DNA of 64,000 bases from Pseudomonadota bacterium (GTDB lineage Bacteria > Pseudomonadota > Alphaproteobacteria > UBA8366), in contig JAYZAS010000001.1 of assembly GCA_036339585.1 (NCBI GenBank), positions 62,001-126,000 on the forward strand. The letters run 5' to 3'. The stretch's first letter is position 1. Every line of letters begins with the position of its first letter. Made by a program: the position numbers and the translations under genes. This document shows, piece by piece, positions 55,651 through 64,000 of the stretch. Under the pieces are notes generated by a model. It was not told the origin of the DNA. It saw only the letters and a list, made by a program, of their open reading frames with translations, and did not search any database.

Positions 55651-56823
55651 ATGGTAACCTTAGTCACACCACATGGGGGTAATAGCCTAAAAGCATTACT
55701 ACTTGCTGAAAGCGATCGCAGGGCCGCGAGCAAAAGGGCAGACAATCTAATCAAAGTTCCAATGTCTAGCCGTGAAACATCCGATGTGCTCATGTTAGCG
55801 ATGGGTGCTTATACCCCATTAGAGGGCTTTATGTGTGAAGCTGATTGGTATGGAACCTGTGCCGAAATGAAACTACAAAATGGATTGTTCTGGCCAATCC
55901 CAATAACGCTGTCTGTCGACCGGAGTTTGGCAAACCAAATTAAAATCGATGAAGATGTGGCTTTATTTGATGAGAAGACTGGCAAGACTATGGCGATTAT
56001 GAATGTTTCTGAGAAATTTGAAATCGATAAGGATTTTGAAAATAGGAACATATTTGGGACTACCGATACAAACCATCCCGGTGTCAAAAAAGTCCTAGAA
56101 CAAGCTGATGTAAACTTGGGCGGATCGGTTAAAGTATTTGACGAGGGTGACATGCCCAATGATTACAAGGACCTTTATCTCAGACCTGCTGAGACAAGAG
56201 CACTTTTTAACAAATTAGGCTGGTCTAAAGTGACCGCTTTTCAAACCAGAAATCCCATGCATCGGAGCCATGAGCATCTTGTAAAAATAGCAATTGAGAT
56301 CACGGATGGGGTTCTCATACACCAAGTGCTCGGAAAACTAAAAGAAGGGGATATACCTGCTGAAACTCGAACGGAAGCAATCGCTGCAATGATCGACAAC
56401 TATTTTGTTCCTGGGACAGCCGTACAAGGCGGGTATCCAATAGAAATGCGATACGCCGGTCCACGAGAGGCCCTCTTTCACGCATTAATCCGGCAAAACT
56501 TTGGTTGTGCCTATCTCATTGTTGGGCGCGATCATGCCGGCGTCGGAGATTATTATGGACCATACGACGCGCAAAACATTTTTGATGAGCTTTGGGAAGG
56601 GGCGCTAGAAACCCAACCACTTAAAATCGACATAACCTTCTATTGTAAAAAATGCCAGGGAATGGCAACGGAGAAGACAAGTCCGAGCAAGCCAGAAGAT
56701 CGCGTTCATATTTCTGGCACCAAATTTCGTGAGATGTTGGAAAATGGTGACGATATTCCTGTCGAGTTTAGTCGCCCAGAAGTTGTAGCGGTGTTGAGAG
56801 AATATTATTCCACCTCAAAATAG
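55651..56823 (+). CDS. sat: ATP sulfurylase (sulfate adenylyltransferase), dissimilatory type
   Basis: 390 aa. QTRNPMHR (198-205) and GRDHAG (292-297) bind ATP and sulfate; a CKKC pair near 332 may bind zinc. Single-chain Sat without an APS kinase domain is the form used with AprBA: it turns APS plus pyrophosphate into ATP and sulfate. The ATG at 55651 (MVTLVTPHGG) matches the family N-terminus and has GGAG 7 nt upstream; the open frame from 55546 is not homologous. Confidence 0.95.
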   Translation: MVTLVTPHGGNSLKALLLAESDRRAASKRADNLIKVPMSSRETSDVLMLAMGAYTPLEGFMCEADWYGTCAEMKLQNGLFWPIPITLSVDRSLANQIKIDEDVALFDEKTGKTMAIMNVSEKFEIDKDFENRNIFGTTDTNHPGVKKVLEQADVNLGGSVKVFDEGDMPNDYKDLYLRPAETRALFNKLGWSKVTAFQTRNPMHRSHEHLVKIAIEITDGVLIHQVLGKLKEGDIPAETRTEAIAAMIDNYFVPGTAVQGGYPIEMRYAGPREALFHALIRQNFGCAYLIVGRDHAGVGDYYGPYDAQNIFDELWEGALETQPLKIDITFYCKKCQGMATEKTSPSKPEDRVHISGTKFREMLENGDDIPVEFSRPEVVAVLREYYSTSK

Positions 56824-56866
56824 TCAGCCATCAGAAATGCATACTTCCTCCGGTCGTAGCGATAGG

Positions 56867-57679
56867 ATGATCATAGCTCAGATATCGGACATCCATCTGC
56901 GCGACAATGGTATGCTTCTCAAACAAAAAATTAATACCGAAGTAGCTCTTGAAAAGACTATTGATCACATAAATTCTTGGGAAACACCCCCTCATGCAAT
57001 TTTAGTTACAGGTGATTTAGTTCAACGAGCTAAACGTCAAAATTATGCCAACTTACGTAAAAAACTCGACCAACTTCCCTCGCCGTATTATGTCATACCG
57101 GGTAATCATGATAATCGTACTTTAATGTGCGAGCATTTCTCTGATTTGGGGTACTTGCCCAACAGTGGAACATTTCTGCAATACTCGGTTGATACCAATC
57201 CACTGCGCCTTATCGGCATTGACACACTAATACCGGGTAAGAATGAGGGCGAAATATGTAGCGACCGCTGCGAATGGCTGCAAAATGTTCTTAATCAAAA
57301 ACCCGACCAACCTACACTTATATTCATGCATCATCCCCCGTTCAAAACGGGCGTCAACTTTCTTGACAGGCATCATTTTCAAGGAAGTGAACTCTTAGCT
57401 AATGTCATTGAACAAAATCCACAGGTTATCAGGATTGTTTGCGGTCATCTCCACCAACAACTACAGGTTACTTGGGCCGGCACAATAGCGTCCGTTTCAC
57501 CCAGCATTGCATTTCAGTTACCTATGCCGTTGGAGAAAGATGCCGAAAAGGGTTTCAGTCTCGAACCACCTGCTTGCCCGGTCTTTATCTGGCAACGTGA
57601 TATCGGGCTTATCGCTCATATGAGTTTGATCGGCGATTTTGGCGGCTTACAGCCTTTCGTCGGTGACCCTATTGTTTAA
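56867..57679 (+). CDS. Metallophosphoesterase, CpdA-like 3',5'-cyclic nucleotide phosphodiesterase
   Basis: 270 aa. IAQISDIHLR, VTGDLVQR, IPGNHDNR, MHHPPF and CGHLHQ give the five metal-binding motifs. CpdA hydrolyses cAMP; the substrate here is not proven. The start at 56867 begins directly at the family N-terminus; an ATG at 56837 adds ten Ser-rich residues. It follows sat by 43 nt on the same strand, perhaps co-transcribed by read-through. Confidence 0.88.
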   Translation: MIIAQISDIHLRDNGMLLKQKINTEVALEKTIDHINSWETPPHAILVTGDLVQRAKRQNYANLRKKLDQLPSPYYVIPGNHDNRTLMCEHFSDLGYLPNSGTFLQYSVDTNPLRLIGIDTLIPGKNEGEICSDRCEWLQNVLNQKPDQPTLIFMHHPPFKTGVNFLDRHHFQGSELLANVIEQNPQVIRIVCGHLHQQLQVTWAGTIASVSPSIAFQLPMPLEKDAEKGFSLEPPACPVFIWQRDIGLIAHMSLIGDFGGLQPFVGDPIV

Positions 57680-57799
57680 AAAACTATTAGAAAATCACTA
57701 GCTACGACTGTGCCCCGAGAATTCACGTAGTTTTTTTGGATCTCAATTATCACAAGTGCTCATTTTATGGTGTTAGTACCGTTCACTTTCCTGCGACGT

Positions 57800-58534
57800 T
57801 TAAGGAACGGGCAAAGGATCAAGGCCAAATCTGCGAGATAGAGCAACCCCGGCATATATCAGTGGCGTATCAATTGCCGCAATTAGTATTTTGAAGAGAT
57901 ACGCCGCGATAATGATTTGTATTACCAGCTGCCACTCAAGTCCCATACCCCATTTGAGAAAAATTGAATTGACAATTATCGTATCTATCAGCTGAGAGAA
58001 CATGGTTGAGGCGTTGTTCCTAAGCCATAAATGGCGTCCTGATGTAACACGCTTCCAAAAATGGTATAACCGCACATCAATAAGCTGAGCGATCAGATAT
58101 GCAGTCATGGATGCAAAAATTAAAACGCCTGGCAACGTAAAGACTGACTCATAAGCAATCTGCATTTCCCTGATGGTTCTGAAATCTTCATGACCTGATG
58201 ACCAAGCAGGGGCGCCAGGCAAGGCTAGAGCAACTTGAATAAATAATAATGTCAGTATACTAAGCCCGAAACCCGTAAAAACCATTAAGTTCGCGCGTCT
58301 TCGACCATAGACTTCACAAACAAAGTCAGTGAGAAGAAATGTCAACGGATATGTGATTAACCCAGTAGTGAGCGTTATTGGTTCACCGAAAAGTCCATTG
58401 GGCATTGCTGTCGGGAATGCTAAGAATAGTTTGACCCCAATGATGTTTGTAACGACCAACAAAACCACAAAGGTCGAAATTAAGACGCAATAAAGCGTTT
58501 CTGAGCGCAACTGTATTTTAGGTTCCATACTCAT
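57800..58534 (-). CDS. Queuosine precursor transporter, YhhQ/VUT family
   Basis: 244 aa, about six membrane segments. The TFLLTDFVCEVYGRRRA loop and FSQLIDTIIVNSIFL segment are family signatures. YhhQ imports preQ0/preQ1 for tRNA queuosine. It follows the SDR gene by 15 nt on the same strand; functional link to that operon is doubtful. Confidence 0.9.
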   Translation of the reverse strand: MSMEPKIQLRSETLYCVLISTFVVLLVVTNIIGVKLFLAFPTAMPNGLFGEPITLTTGLITYPLTFLLTDFVCEVYGRRRANLMVFTGFGLSILTLLFIQVALALPGAPAWSSGHEDFRTIREMQIAYESVFTLPGVLIFASMTAYLIAQLIDVRLYHFWKRVTSGRHLWLRNNASTMFSQLIDTIIVNSIFLKWGMGLEWQLVIQIIIAAYLFKILIAAIDTPLIYAGVALSRRFGLDPLPVP

Positions 58535-58549
58535 ACATATCCGTTGGCG

Positions 58550-59341
58550 TTAGAAATTCACGCCAACACGTCCACCATCTGCACGGAGAACAGAGCCATT
58601 AATATAACCAGCTGGCATGCCACACAGCATTGCGGCCAAAGCACCCATTTCCTCAATTTTACCATCTCGCCCCATTGGAGCATTCCTAACCATCTGCTTT
58701 CGTGCTTCGTCCGCTGAGATGCCGAGGTGTTTTCCACGCACTTCATCACCGGCCTTAACTCGCTCGGTATAAATACGCCCCGGCACCAGGCAATTAACCG
58801 TAATACCATCTTTAGCAACTTCCTTGCATAGTGCTTTTGACCAACCAACAAGTGCCATGCGCAACGAACTTGAAAGTACATTCACAACTGACGCGTTGTA
58901 GATATTGGAAGACGTCATCGTTAGGACTCGACCCCAACCTTGTTTTTGCATGCCGGGAAGCGCATAACCTGTAGCTTTAATTGCTGCCATCACTATCACA
59001 TCAAACCAGTCATGCCAGAGTTTTTCATCCGCTTCAGACGGCAACAATCTGGGCGGCCCGCCGCAATTATTAAATTGAATATCAATTCCGCCAAACTTGC
59101 TATATGCATCGTCAAGCATCGCCTCTAGCTCACCCGATTTAAGAAGGTCACAGGTGCCGAATTCGACTTGAACACCGAATTCCTTTGAAATATTTTTAGC
59201 CTGCTCAGCAAGGAGATCTCCGCTGCGCGCGGTAAGATAAATGTGTACCCCTTCCGCTGCCAAAGCCCGGGCAATGCCATTCCCCATTCCATAGCTTCCG
59301 CCCATAACTAATGCACGTTTATCTTCGATGCCAAGATCCAT
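58550..59341 (-). CDS. Short-chain dehydrogenase/reductase
   Basis: 263 aa classical SDR. MGGSYGMGNGIARAL is the cofactor loop, NNCGGPPRLL the NAG-type position. The catalytic Tyr is unclear: MTSSNIYNAS supplies Ser but the Tyr-x3-Lys block is replaced by SSSLRMALVGWSKAL, where Tyr is missing and only the Lys (WSKAL) remains. This is typical of 3-oxoacyl-ACP reductase-like homologues described as atypical SDRs and may mean altered or lost activity. AGGAA precedes ATG 59341. Follows the CoxL-type gene by 13 nt. Confidence 0.85.
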   Translation of the reverse strand: MDLGIEDKRALVMGGSYGMGNGIARALAAEGVHIYLTARSGDLLAEQAKNISKEFGVQVEFGTCDLLKSGELEAMLDDAYSKFGGIDIQFNNCGGPPRLLPSEADEKLWHDWFDVIVMAAIKATGYALPGMQKQGWGRVLTMTSSNIYNASVVNVLSSSLRMALVGWSKALCKEVAKDGITVNCLVPGRIYTERVKAGDEVRGKHLGISADEARKQMVRNAPMGRDGKIEEMGALAAMLCGMPAGYINGSVLRADGGRVGVNF

Positions 59342-59354
59342 TACGTTTCCTATT

Positions 59355-61682
59355 TTAGTGTTTACGAGCACATTCAATTAATTCCAATAGTCGAGGTGGG
59401 GTAAGGGGAGCCTCTGAAATACGAACACCAAACGGCTCTAACGCATTTTCGATGGCACCAATTATGGCCGCAATAGCTGGAATAGTACCACCCTCTCCAG
59501 CACCCTTAACACCCAGTGGATTCTGCGGTGTTGGAATTTCTTGGTGGACTTGCTGAACATCGGGCATATCGCTCGCTAACGGAAGTAAATATTCTCCATA
59601 GTTCACTGTAACGGGCTGAGCATTCTCGTCATAACGCATCCATTCAAACAAGGCATTGCCAAGCCCATGCGCAACTCCACCTAACACCTGCCCCTCGACC
59701 GTCATTGGATTGATCATCTTTCCACAATCATGTCCCGACCAATATCGCAGAACCTTTGCATAACCAGTTTCAACATCCACCTCTACCTCCGCTAAGTGCG
59801 TTCCATTAGCGTAGGCCGCCTGTTTAGGTGTAAAATAACTTAATTCCTGCAATCCCGGCTCGATGCCGACAGGCAACGTAAAGCCCGGTTTGCCATTAAC
59901 AAATTCAGCAACCTCTCCTAATGTTCTGGACATTTCGGGAACACCTTTCACAAACACAGAACCTTCAGCGAGGTCCATGTCCTCCTCAGCAGCTTCCATC
60001 ATATACGCAGCCGCTTTAATGATTTTCCGTCTAACAGCTCCAGATGCCTCGTGAACCGCATTACCCGCATTAACAATAGCTCTGCTCGCAAAGGTACCTA
60101 TTCCGTATGGGCAGCCTTGCGAGTCACCGCCGATGACCGTTATATCAGCCAAATCAACACCTAGCTGATCTGCAGCAATTTGAGCAAAGACGGTTTGATG
60201 TCCCTGCCCTTGTGCGGAGGCACCATAATGGATGGTAACTTTTCCCGATGGAGAAACCCGAATATTTGCACCCTCAAAGGGTCCTAGTCCTGTTCCTTCG
60301 ACATAAGAGGCAATTCCTATTCCTATAAATCGACCTTCTGAACGCGCCACCTTTTGCCTCTCTTTAAACCTGTCATATCCAGATAATTCGATTGCTTTAT
60401 CGTGACACGCAGGATAGTCCCCGCTGTCATAGGTTATTGGGCTCCCATCTCGGAATATAAGTCCCATTTTGTACGGCATTTGATCGGCAGGAATATAATT
60501 TTGACGGCGGAGGCTCGCAGGGTCCCGGCCTAATTCTAGGGCCGCCATATCCATCATGCGCTCCATTGTAAAAGCAGCTTGAGGACGACCGGCTCCCCTT
60601 ACAGGTGTGACGGCCACTTTATTGGTAAGAACACAGGTAACCTTCATTTCATAAGCGGGCAGAAGATACGGACCAGGCACCGTTGATGCCGCGATATACG
60701 GTGTGATAATGCCCCATGGCACGTATGCCCCAGAATCATGAAGGAGGGTTCCACGAAACCCGAGAAGTTTGCCATCATCATTAAAAGCAATTTCAGCTGT
60801 CCAAAACTGATCACGCTCATGATGAGTGGCTGTAAAATTTTCACGCCTGTCTTCCATATATTTCACCGGCCGCCGCAGCACCCTAGCAGCGGCAGCAACA
60901 GAAAAATACTCAGGATAAGTTTGCCCCTTCGCCCCAAATCCCCCACCAATATCAGGAACAATAACACGCACCTGATTGTCATCCACTCCACGTAATTTAG
61001 CATAGATTTCCCGTACACGGTGTGGCGACTGACTTGCTGCATAAAATGTCAGATGATCTGACAATTCATCATAACTAGCCATCATTGCTCGTGTTTCGAG
61101 GGGATGGGCTGCCCCACGGTGCTGAAAAAATGTATTTTTAAAAATGTGAGGAGCATTCGCAAAAACTTTATCTACATTACCAAATGACTGAACAAATTCT
61201 GCGCATATGTTATCCTCGATCTCGTGATGAGCTGTGGCAGCATTTTTCTTTACAGCCTCACGAAAGTCGCTAGCTACAGGCAATGGCTCATAATCGACTA
61301 TAACCTTTTCCAAAGCATCCTCAGCTATGTACCGATCTTCAGCCACAATCAAGGCAACAGGTTCACCAACATACCTTACATAATCCTTCGCCAACATATG
61401 AGGTGTCACGGGTTTGGTGATTAGAGGGTTTGGCACCATCAATGGCAGCTCTGTAGTCGTGTACTCAAGCGCAAGATCCGAATTTTTCAAAATAAGGTGA
61501 ACACCATCCAATTCTAGAGCTGTTGCAGTATCAATAGACTTTATACGGGCATGCGCATAAGGGCTGCGCAGCATCGCAGCAGTTAGCAAGCCCGGCAAAT
61601 GAATATCATCCGTAAACTTGCCCTCTCCCCTCAAAAGTACCGGGTCCTCTACACGTTTAGCTGAAGATCCGAATGATGACAT
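59355..61682 (-). CDS. Molybdenum hydroxylase large subunit (CoxL/xanthine dehydrogenase family)
   Basis: 775 aa. Binds the molybdopterin cofactor. IVPDIGGGFGAKGQTYPE, PVRGAGRPQAAFTMERMMD and KGAGEGGTIPA (catalytic Glu near the C-terminus) are present. It lacks the Cys-containing AYxCSFR loop of form I CO dehydrogenase, so an aldehyde, N-heterocycle or acyl-CoA hydroxylase is more likely than CO oxidation. It is encoded with a CoxS-type and a CoxM-type subunit, split by an enoyl-CoA hydratase gene. Confidence 0.92.
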   Translation of the reverse strand: MSSFGSSAKRVEDPVLLRGEGKFTDDIHLPGLLTAAMLRSPYAHARIKSIDTATALELDGVHLILKNSDLALEYTTTELPLMVPNPLITKPVTPHMLAKDYVRYVGEPVALIVAEDRYIAEDALEKVIVDYEPLPVASDFREAVKKNAATAHHEIEDNICAEFVQSFGNVDKVFANAPHIFKNTFFQHRGAAHPLETRAMMASYDELSDHLTFYAASQSPHRVREIYAKLRGVDDNQVRVIVPDIGGGFGAKGQTYPEYFSVAAAARVLRRPVKYMEDRRENFTATHHERDQFWTAEIAFNDDGKLLGFRGTLLHDSGAYVPWGIITPYIAASTVPGPYLLPAYEMKVTCVLTNKVAVTPVRGAGRPQAAFTMERMMDMAALELGRDPASLRRQNYIPADQMPYKMGLIFRDGSPITYDSGDYPACHDKAIELSGYDRFKERQKVARSEGRFIGIGIASYVEGTGLGPFEGANIRVSPSGKVTIHYGASAQGQGHQTVFAQIAADQLGVDLADITVIGGDSQGCPYGIGTFASRAIVNAGNAVHEASGAVRRKIIKAAAYMMEAAEEDMDLAEGSVFVKGVPEMSRTLGEVAEFVNGKPGFTLPVGIEPGLQELSYFTPKQAAYANGTHLAEVEVDVETGYAKVLRYWSGHDCGKMINPMTVEGQVLGGVAHGLGNALFEWMRYDENAQPVTVNYGEYLLPLASDMPDVQQVHQEIPTPQNPLGVKGAGEGGTIPAIAAIIGAIENALEPFGVRISEAPLTPPRLLELIECARKH

Positions 61683-61692
61683 GTGCGGCCTT

Positions 61693-62430
61693 TTATTTGT
61701 AAGTGCTGTGGCGAGACTTAATTGTTGCCATAGTGTATCCCGCTAAATCAGATGCGATGTCAGCTGGCAATCCAGGGGCGGCAGCAATATATTTTTTTAC
61801 GGTGGCAATATCGATTTGGTCAAAATTTCCTAGTGTTTCCAGAAATCCAGAGACCGTTTCCTCTAATTTTTCATGTAAAACAACTTGACTTATTAAGCCA
61901 GATGCTAACGCATGCTGAGCATCAATTTCCTCAGCAGAAAAGATCAAGTGCGCAACGGTTTTTGGGGCAACTTTGGTATGTGCAGAAATCGCTAGTGTAG
62001 GCGGCGTCCCATGAAGCATTTCTGGAAGCGCAAAGGTTGCCCTTTCGCTTGCAATAGCAACATCCGAGCCGGCAACAAGTGCGCACGCAAAGCCAAGCGC
62101 CTTGCCCTGCACCACAGTAATTATTGGCGAAGGGAACTTCCGGAACGATGCATATACATCCAGAATACGGCTCATAAAACGAGTTTTTGCATCATAAGCA
62201 TTTACTGGAGGGCCCTCGGATCCAATCGCCTGTTCGCGACCATGGCTAAAATCAGTGCCACTGCCCCTCAAAATAATTCCATTTAGCCCGCCATGTGCGG
62301 TTGCTTCATCGACTTTTGCAGCTAGCAAAACAAGCATATCATCAAGAAATTTGTTTCCATCGTCAGGCCTATTTATAGTTACGTGAAGGAATGGTGTTTT
62401 TTCTTCAAATATCAAATACTCATCACTCAT
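61693..62430 (-). CDS. Enoyl-CoA hydratase/isomerase family protein 2
   Basis: 245 aa crotonase fold. LRGSGTDFSHGREQ and QGKALGFACALVAGSDVAIAS give the two oxyanion loops. TFALPEMLHGTPPTLAIS holds Glu at the first catalytic site but the second is not the usual hydratase Glu. Inserted between the large and Fe-S subunit genes, only 10 nt before the large subunit, so it probably acts on the same CoA-linked or activated substrate. Confidence 0.88.
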   Translation of the reverse strand: MSDEYLIFEEKTPFLHVTINRPDDGNKFLDDMLVLLAAKVDEATAHGGLNGIILRGSGTDFSHGREQAIGSEGPPVNAYDAKTRFMSRILDVYASFRKFPSPIITVVQGKALGFACALVAGSDVAIASERATFALPEMLHGTPPTLAISAHTKVAPKTVAHLIFSAEEIDAQHALASGLISQVVLHEKLEETVSGFLETLGNFDQIDIATVKKYIAAAPGLPADIASDLAGYTMATIKSRHSTYK

Positions 62431-62451
62431 TAAACTTAGCCTCGATAAATT

Positions 62452-62928
62452 TTAACAATCTCGCTGTTCTGCAACGGCAAGAGCTGCCGCGACAATACCC
62501 TGATAGCCAGTGCATCTACAGATGTTGCCAGATATTGCGTCGCGCACATCCTGTTCTTTCGGGTGGGGGTTTTCCTGCAGTAATTCTGTTAATGTCATCA
62601 GCATGCCAGGCGTACAAAAACCACATTGTAGAGCATGATGCTCCATGAATGCCTGCTGCAAATCATTTAACTCACCATTAACTGCTAATCCTTCAACCGT
62701 GGTAATTTCAGTTTCATCTGCTTGTACTGCTAACATCAAACAACCACGTGCCGTCTTGCCGTTAACCAATACTGTACATGCTCCACAAACACCATGCTCG
62801 CAGCCAAGGTGAGTGCCTGTGAGATTAATGTGATGTCGTAGGAAGTCGGCCAGAGTCAGCCTTCCCTCAACCTCGCAGGCATAGTCTACGCCATTAACTT
62901 TTACCGTAATCTCATGCATTGCAGTCAT
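62452..62928 (-). CDS. (2Fe-2S) subunit of molybdenum hydroxylase (CoxS-type)
   Basis: 158 aa. First plant-type cluster: Cys43, Cys48, Cys51 (CEHGVCGAC) and a later Cys; second: QCGFC and CRCTGY. It passes electrons from the Mo site to FAD. Overlaps the FAD subunit gene by 4 nt. Confidence 0.94.
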   Translation of the reverse strand: MTAMHEITVKVNGVDYACEVEGRLTLADFLRHHINLTGTHLGCEHGVCGACTVLVNGKTARGCLMLAVQADETEITTVEGLAVNGELNDLQQAFMEHHALQCGFCTPGMLMTLTELLQENPHPKEQDVRDAISGNICRCTGYQGIVAAALAVAEQRDC

Positions 62929-63800
62929 GCAGCTAATGCTCTGATTTTACGCCGATTAGAAGCTTGCTCTAATGCCCGCCTTGCCATTACTACCGCCACC
63001 TTTTTGCGATATGACGCAGATGCGTGGACATCATCGATGCCAGCGACTACGGTTGCGTGCTCGGCCGCCTCACGAAACAATTCGTCGCTTGGCATCTCCC
63101 CCACCAATAAGTTTTCTGCGTCATTCATACGAACGGGACCCACTTCCACGCCCATGAGAGCTAATGCTGCACGTGATATTACGTCACCATCAAAATCGAG
63201 TAGCACTGCCGCGCCCGCCAGCGCAAAGTCACCTTTGCGACGCGCCAACTCGGCAAATCCGTATACATGCTTTGCAGGCCATGTGGCCACCGTAATATCA
63301 GTGAGCATTTCATCCTCTGCAAGATTAGGGGCCATGAAACCTTGAGACCATTCAAGTATCGGCACATCGCGCTCACCAGAGCTGCTTTGCACATGTAATG
63401 TTGCATCATAAACAGCAAGAAGAGCCGGCCATTCAGCTGATGGGTCCAAGTGAGCCATAGAGCCTCCTATGGTTCCTCGATTTCGTATCTGCGCATGGGC
63501 AACATATTCCATGCCAGCAGCAATAAGCGGGCAGTGCTCAAGGACAATTTCTGATTTCTTTGCTTGATCATGTCGAGCCATTGCACCAAAAATTATCCCG
63601 TCATGGACTCTTTTAATTTCAGCCAGCTCTTTCAACCGATTAATGTCGACAATGTGCTCCGGCATTACATAACGGAAATTCATCATTGGCATCAATGATT
63701 GCCCGCCCGCCAAAATTTTCACATTTCTTAATGTTGCTAAAAGCTCGAGTGCCTCTCTCAGACTTTCTGGTCTATGATATTCAAAAACGGGGGGCTTCAT
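62925..63800 (-). CDS. FAD-binding subunit of molybdenum hydroxylase (CoxM-type)
   Basis: 291 aa. AGGQSLMPMMNFR and NRGTIGGSMAHLDPSAEWP are the FAD-contact motifs of the family. Completes the L/M/S enzyme. Its ATG overlaps the stop of the upstream partial gene by 4 nt. Confidence 0.93.
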   Translation of the reverse strand: MKPPVFEYHRPESLREALELLATLRNVKILAGGQSLMPMMNFRYVMPEHIVDINRLKELAEIKRVHDGIIFGAMARHDQAKKSEIVLEHCPLIAAGMEYVAHAQIRNRGTIGGSMAHLDPSAEWPALLAVYDATLHVQSSSGERDVPILEWSQGFMAPNLAEDEMLTDITVATWPAKHVYGFAELARRKGDFALAGAAVLLDFDGDVISRAALALMGVEVGPVRMNDAENLLVGEMPSDELFREAAEHATVVAGIDDVHASASYRKKVAVVMARRALEQASNRRKIRALAA

Positions 63801-64000
63801 TGGGACAACCTAGCATTGAGAATTTTGGAAATCCATCGTTTCAAGGCACCGATAAATATCGTTACACCTGATGCGCTAGCATCGGTTTGCTTTGCCAATT
63901 CGACTTTTTTCCCGCTAATCACGCGCTCCTCAAGACATTTAGAAAATTGACCTACCATCTCTTCCGATACTGCCACTATTATCCCCTGACCTCTGCCGTA
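63797..64000 (-). CDS. CoxG-like SRPBCC-domain protein, C-terminal part (5' end outside window)
   Basis: About 67 codons are visible, ending at TGA 63799-63797. GQGIIVAVSEEMVGQFSKCLEE resembles the C-terminal helix of CoxG (GQGIIVAVSEEM, then VGQFSKCLEE), followed by a helical tail. CoxG proteins help assemble or attach Mo hydroxylases to the membrane. The position ahead of CoxM and the 4-nt overlap fit, but the fragment is too short to be sure. Confidence 0.5.
   Translation of the reverse strand, partial: YGRGQGIIVAVSEEMVGQFSKCLEERVISGKKVELAKQTDASASGVTIFIGALKRWISKILNARLSQ

Noticed and set aside
59355-63800. Reading the Mo hydroxylase as an aerobic CO dehydrogenase
   Set aside because: The form I active-site loop with Cys is absent from the large subunit.
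1-64000. CRISPR array, rRNA, integrase, transposase or prophage
   Set aside because: No regularly spaced repeats, rRNA segments or mobile-element genes were found on either strand.

Overview
The window is moderately AT-rich bacterial DNA, densely packed with genes and with frequent 1-4 nt overlaps. It most resembles a marine alphaproteobacterium. Supporting this are a two-domain glutamine-dependent NAD synthetase, a class II DAHP synthase, an aprM-aprB-aprA/sat set of the SAR11 type, CoxMSL-type molybdenum hydroxylases and a glmU-glmS pair. The taxonomic placement is inferred from gene content; there is no rRNA here.

0-11.3 kb is a catabolic or biosynthetic island. On the minus strand lie a LeuC/aconitase-type hydratase large subunit (cut by the window edge) and a PEP mutase/isocitrate lyase-family C-C lyase. 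Divergent from them runs a plus-strand series: two tandem MmgE/PrpD proteins, a CmcJ/NvfI-type oxygenase, a thiamine-diphosphate enzyme and a third MmgE/PrpD protein. An aldo/keto reductase and a fourth, PrpD-like paralogue follow on the minus strand. This set does not match a pathway I recognise and is the best candidate for an undescribed system.

11.3-26.7 kb is mostly housekeeping: SRAP protein, TrmJ-like methyltransferase, TPR-sulfotransferase, nadE, DAHP synthase, sirtuin, DUF457 membrane protein, glutathione reductase, succinate-semialdehyde dehydrogenase, an LLM oxidoreductase and a DEAH helicase. 26.7-38 kb is a looser stretch of small, often secreted or unknown proteins: two pseudoazurins, a MORN-repeat protein, DUF3137, DUF2784, and a frameshifted paralogue of an intact secreted protein. 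Intergenic spaces are long here, and the region looks accessory.

38-52 kb holds glmS-glmU, a GT-B-like protein, a phosphoglycolate phosphatase, two DUF3108 proteins, tRNA-Val(CAC), a sugar cluster (two nucleotide-sugar epimerases plus a split transketolase), an enoyl-CoA hydratase, a second PEP mutase-family protein and a YqaA membrane protein. 52-57.7 kb carries aprM-aprB-aprA (minus) divergent from sat and a phosphodiesterase (plus), probably a route oxidising sulfite to sulfate via APS. 57.8-64 kb is a minus-strand run of a YhhQ-type transporter, an SDR, a CoxL-type subunit, an enoyl-CoA hydratase, CoxS-type and CoxM-type subunits and a partial CoxG-like gene, i.e. a molybdenum hydroxylase operon with an acyl-CoA flavour.
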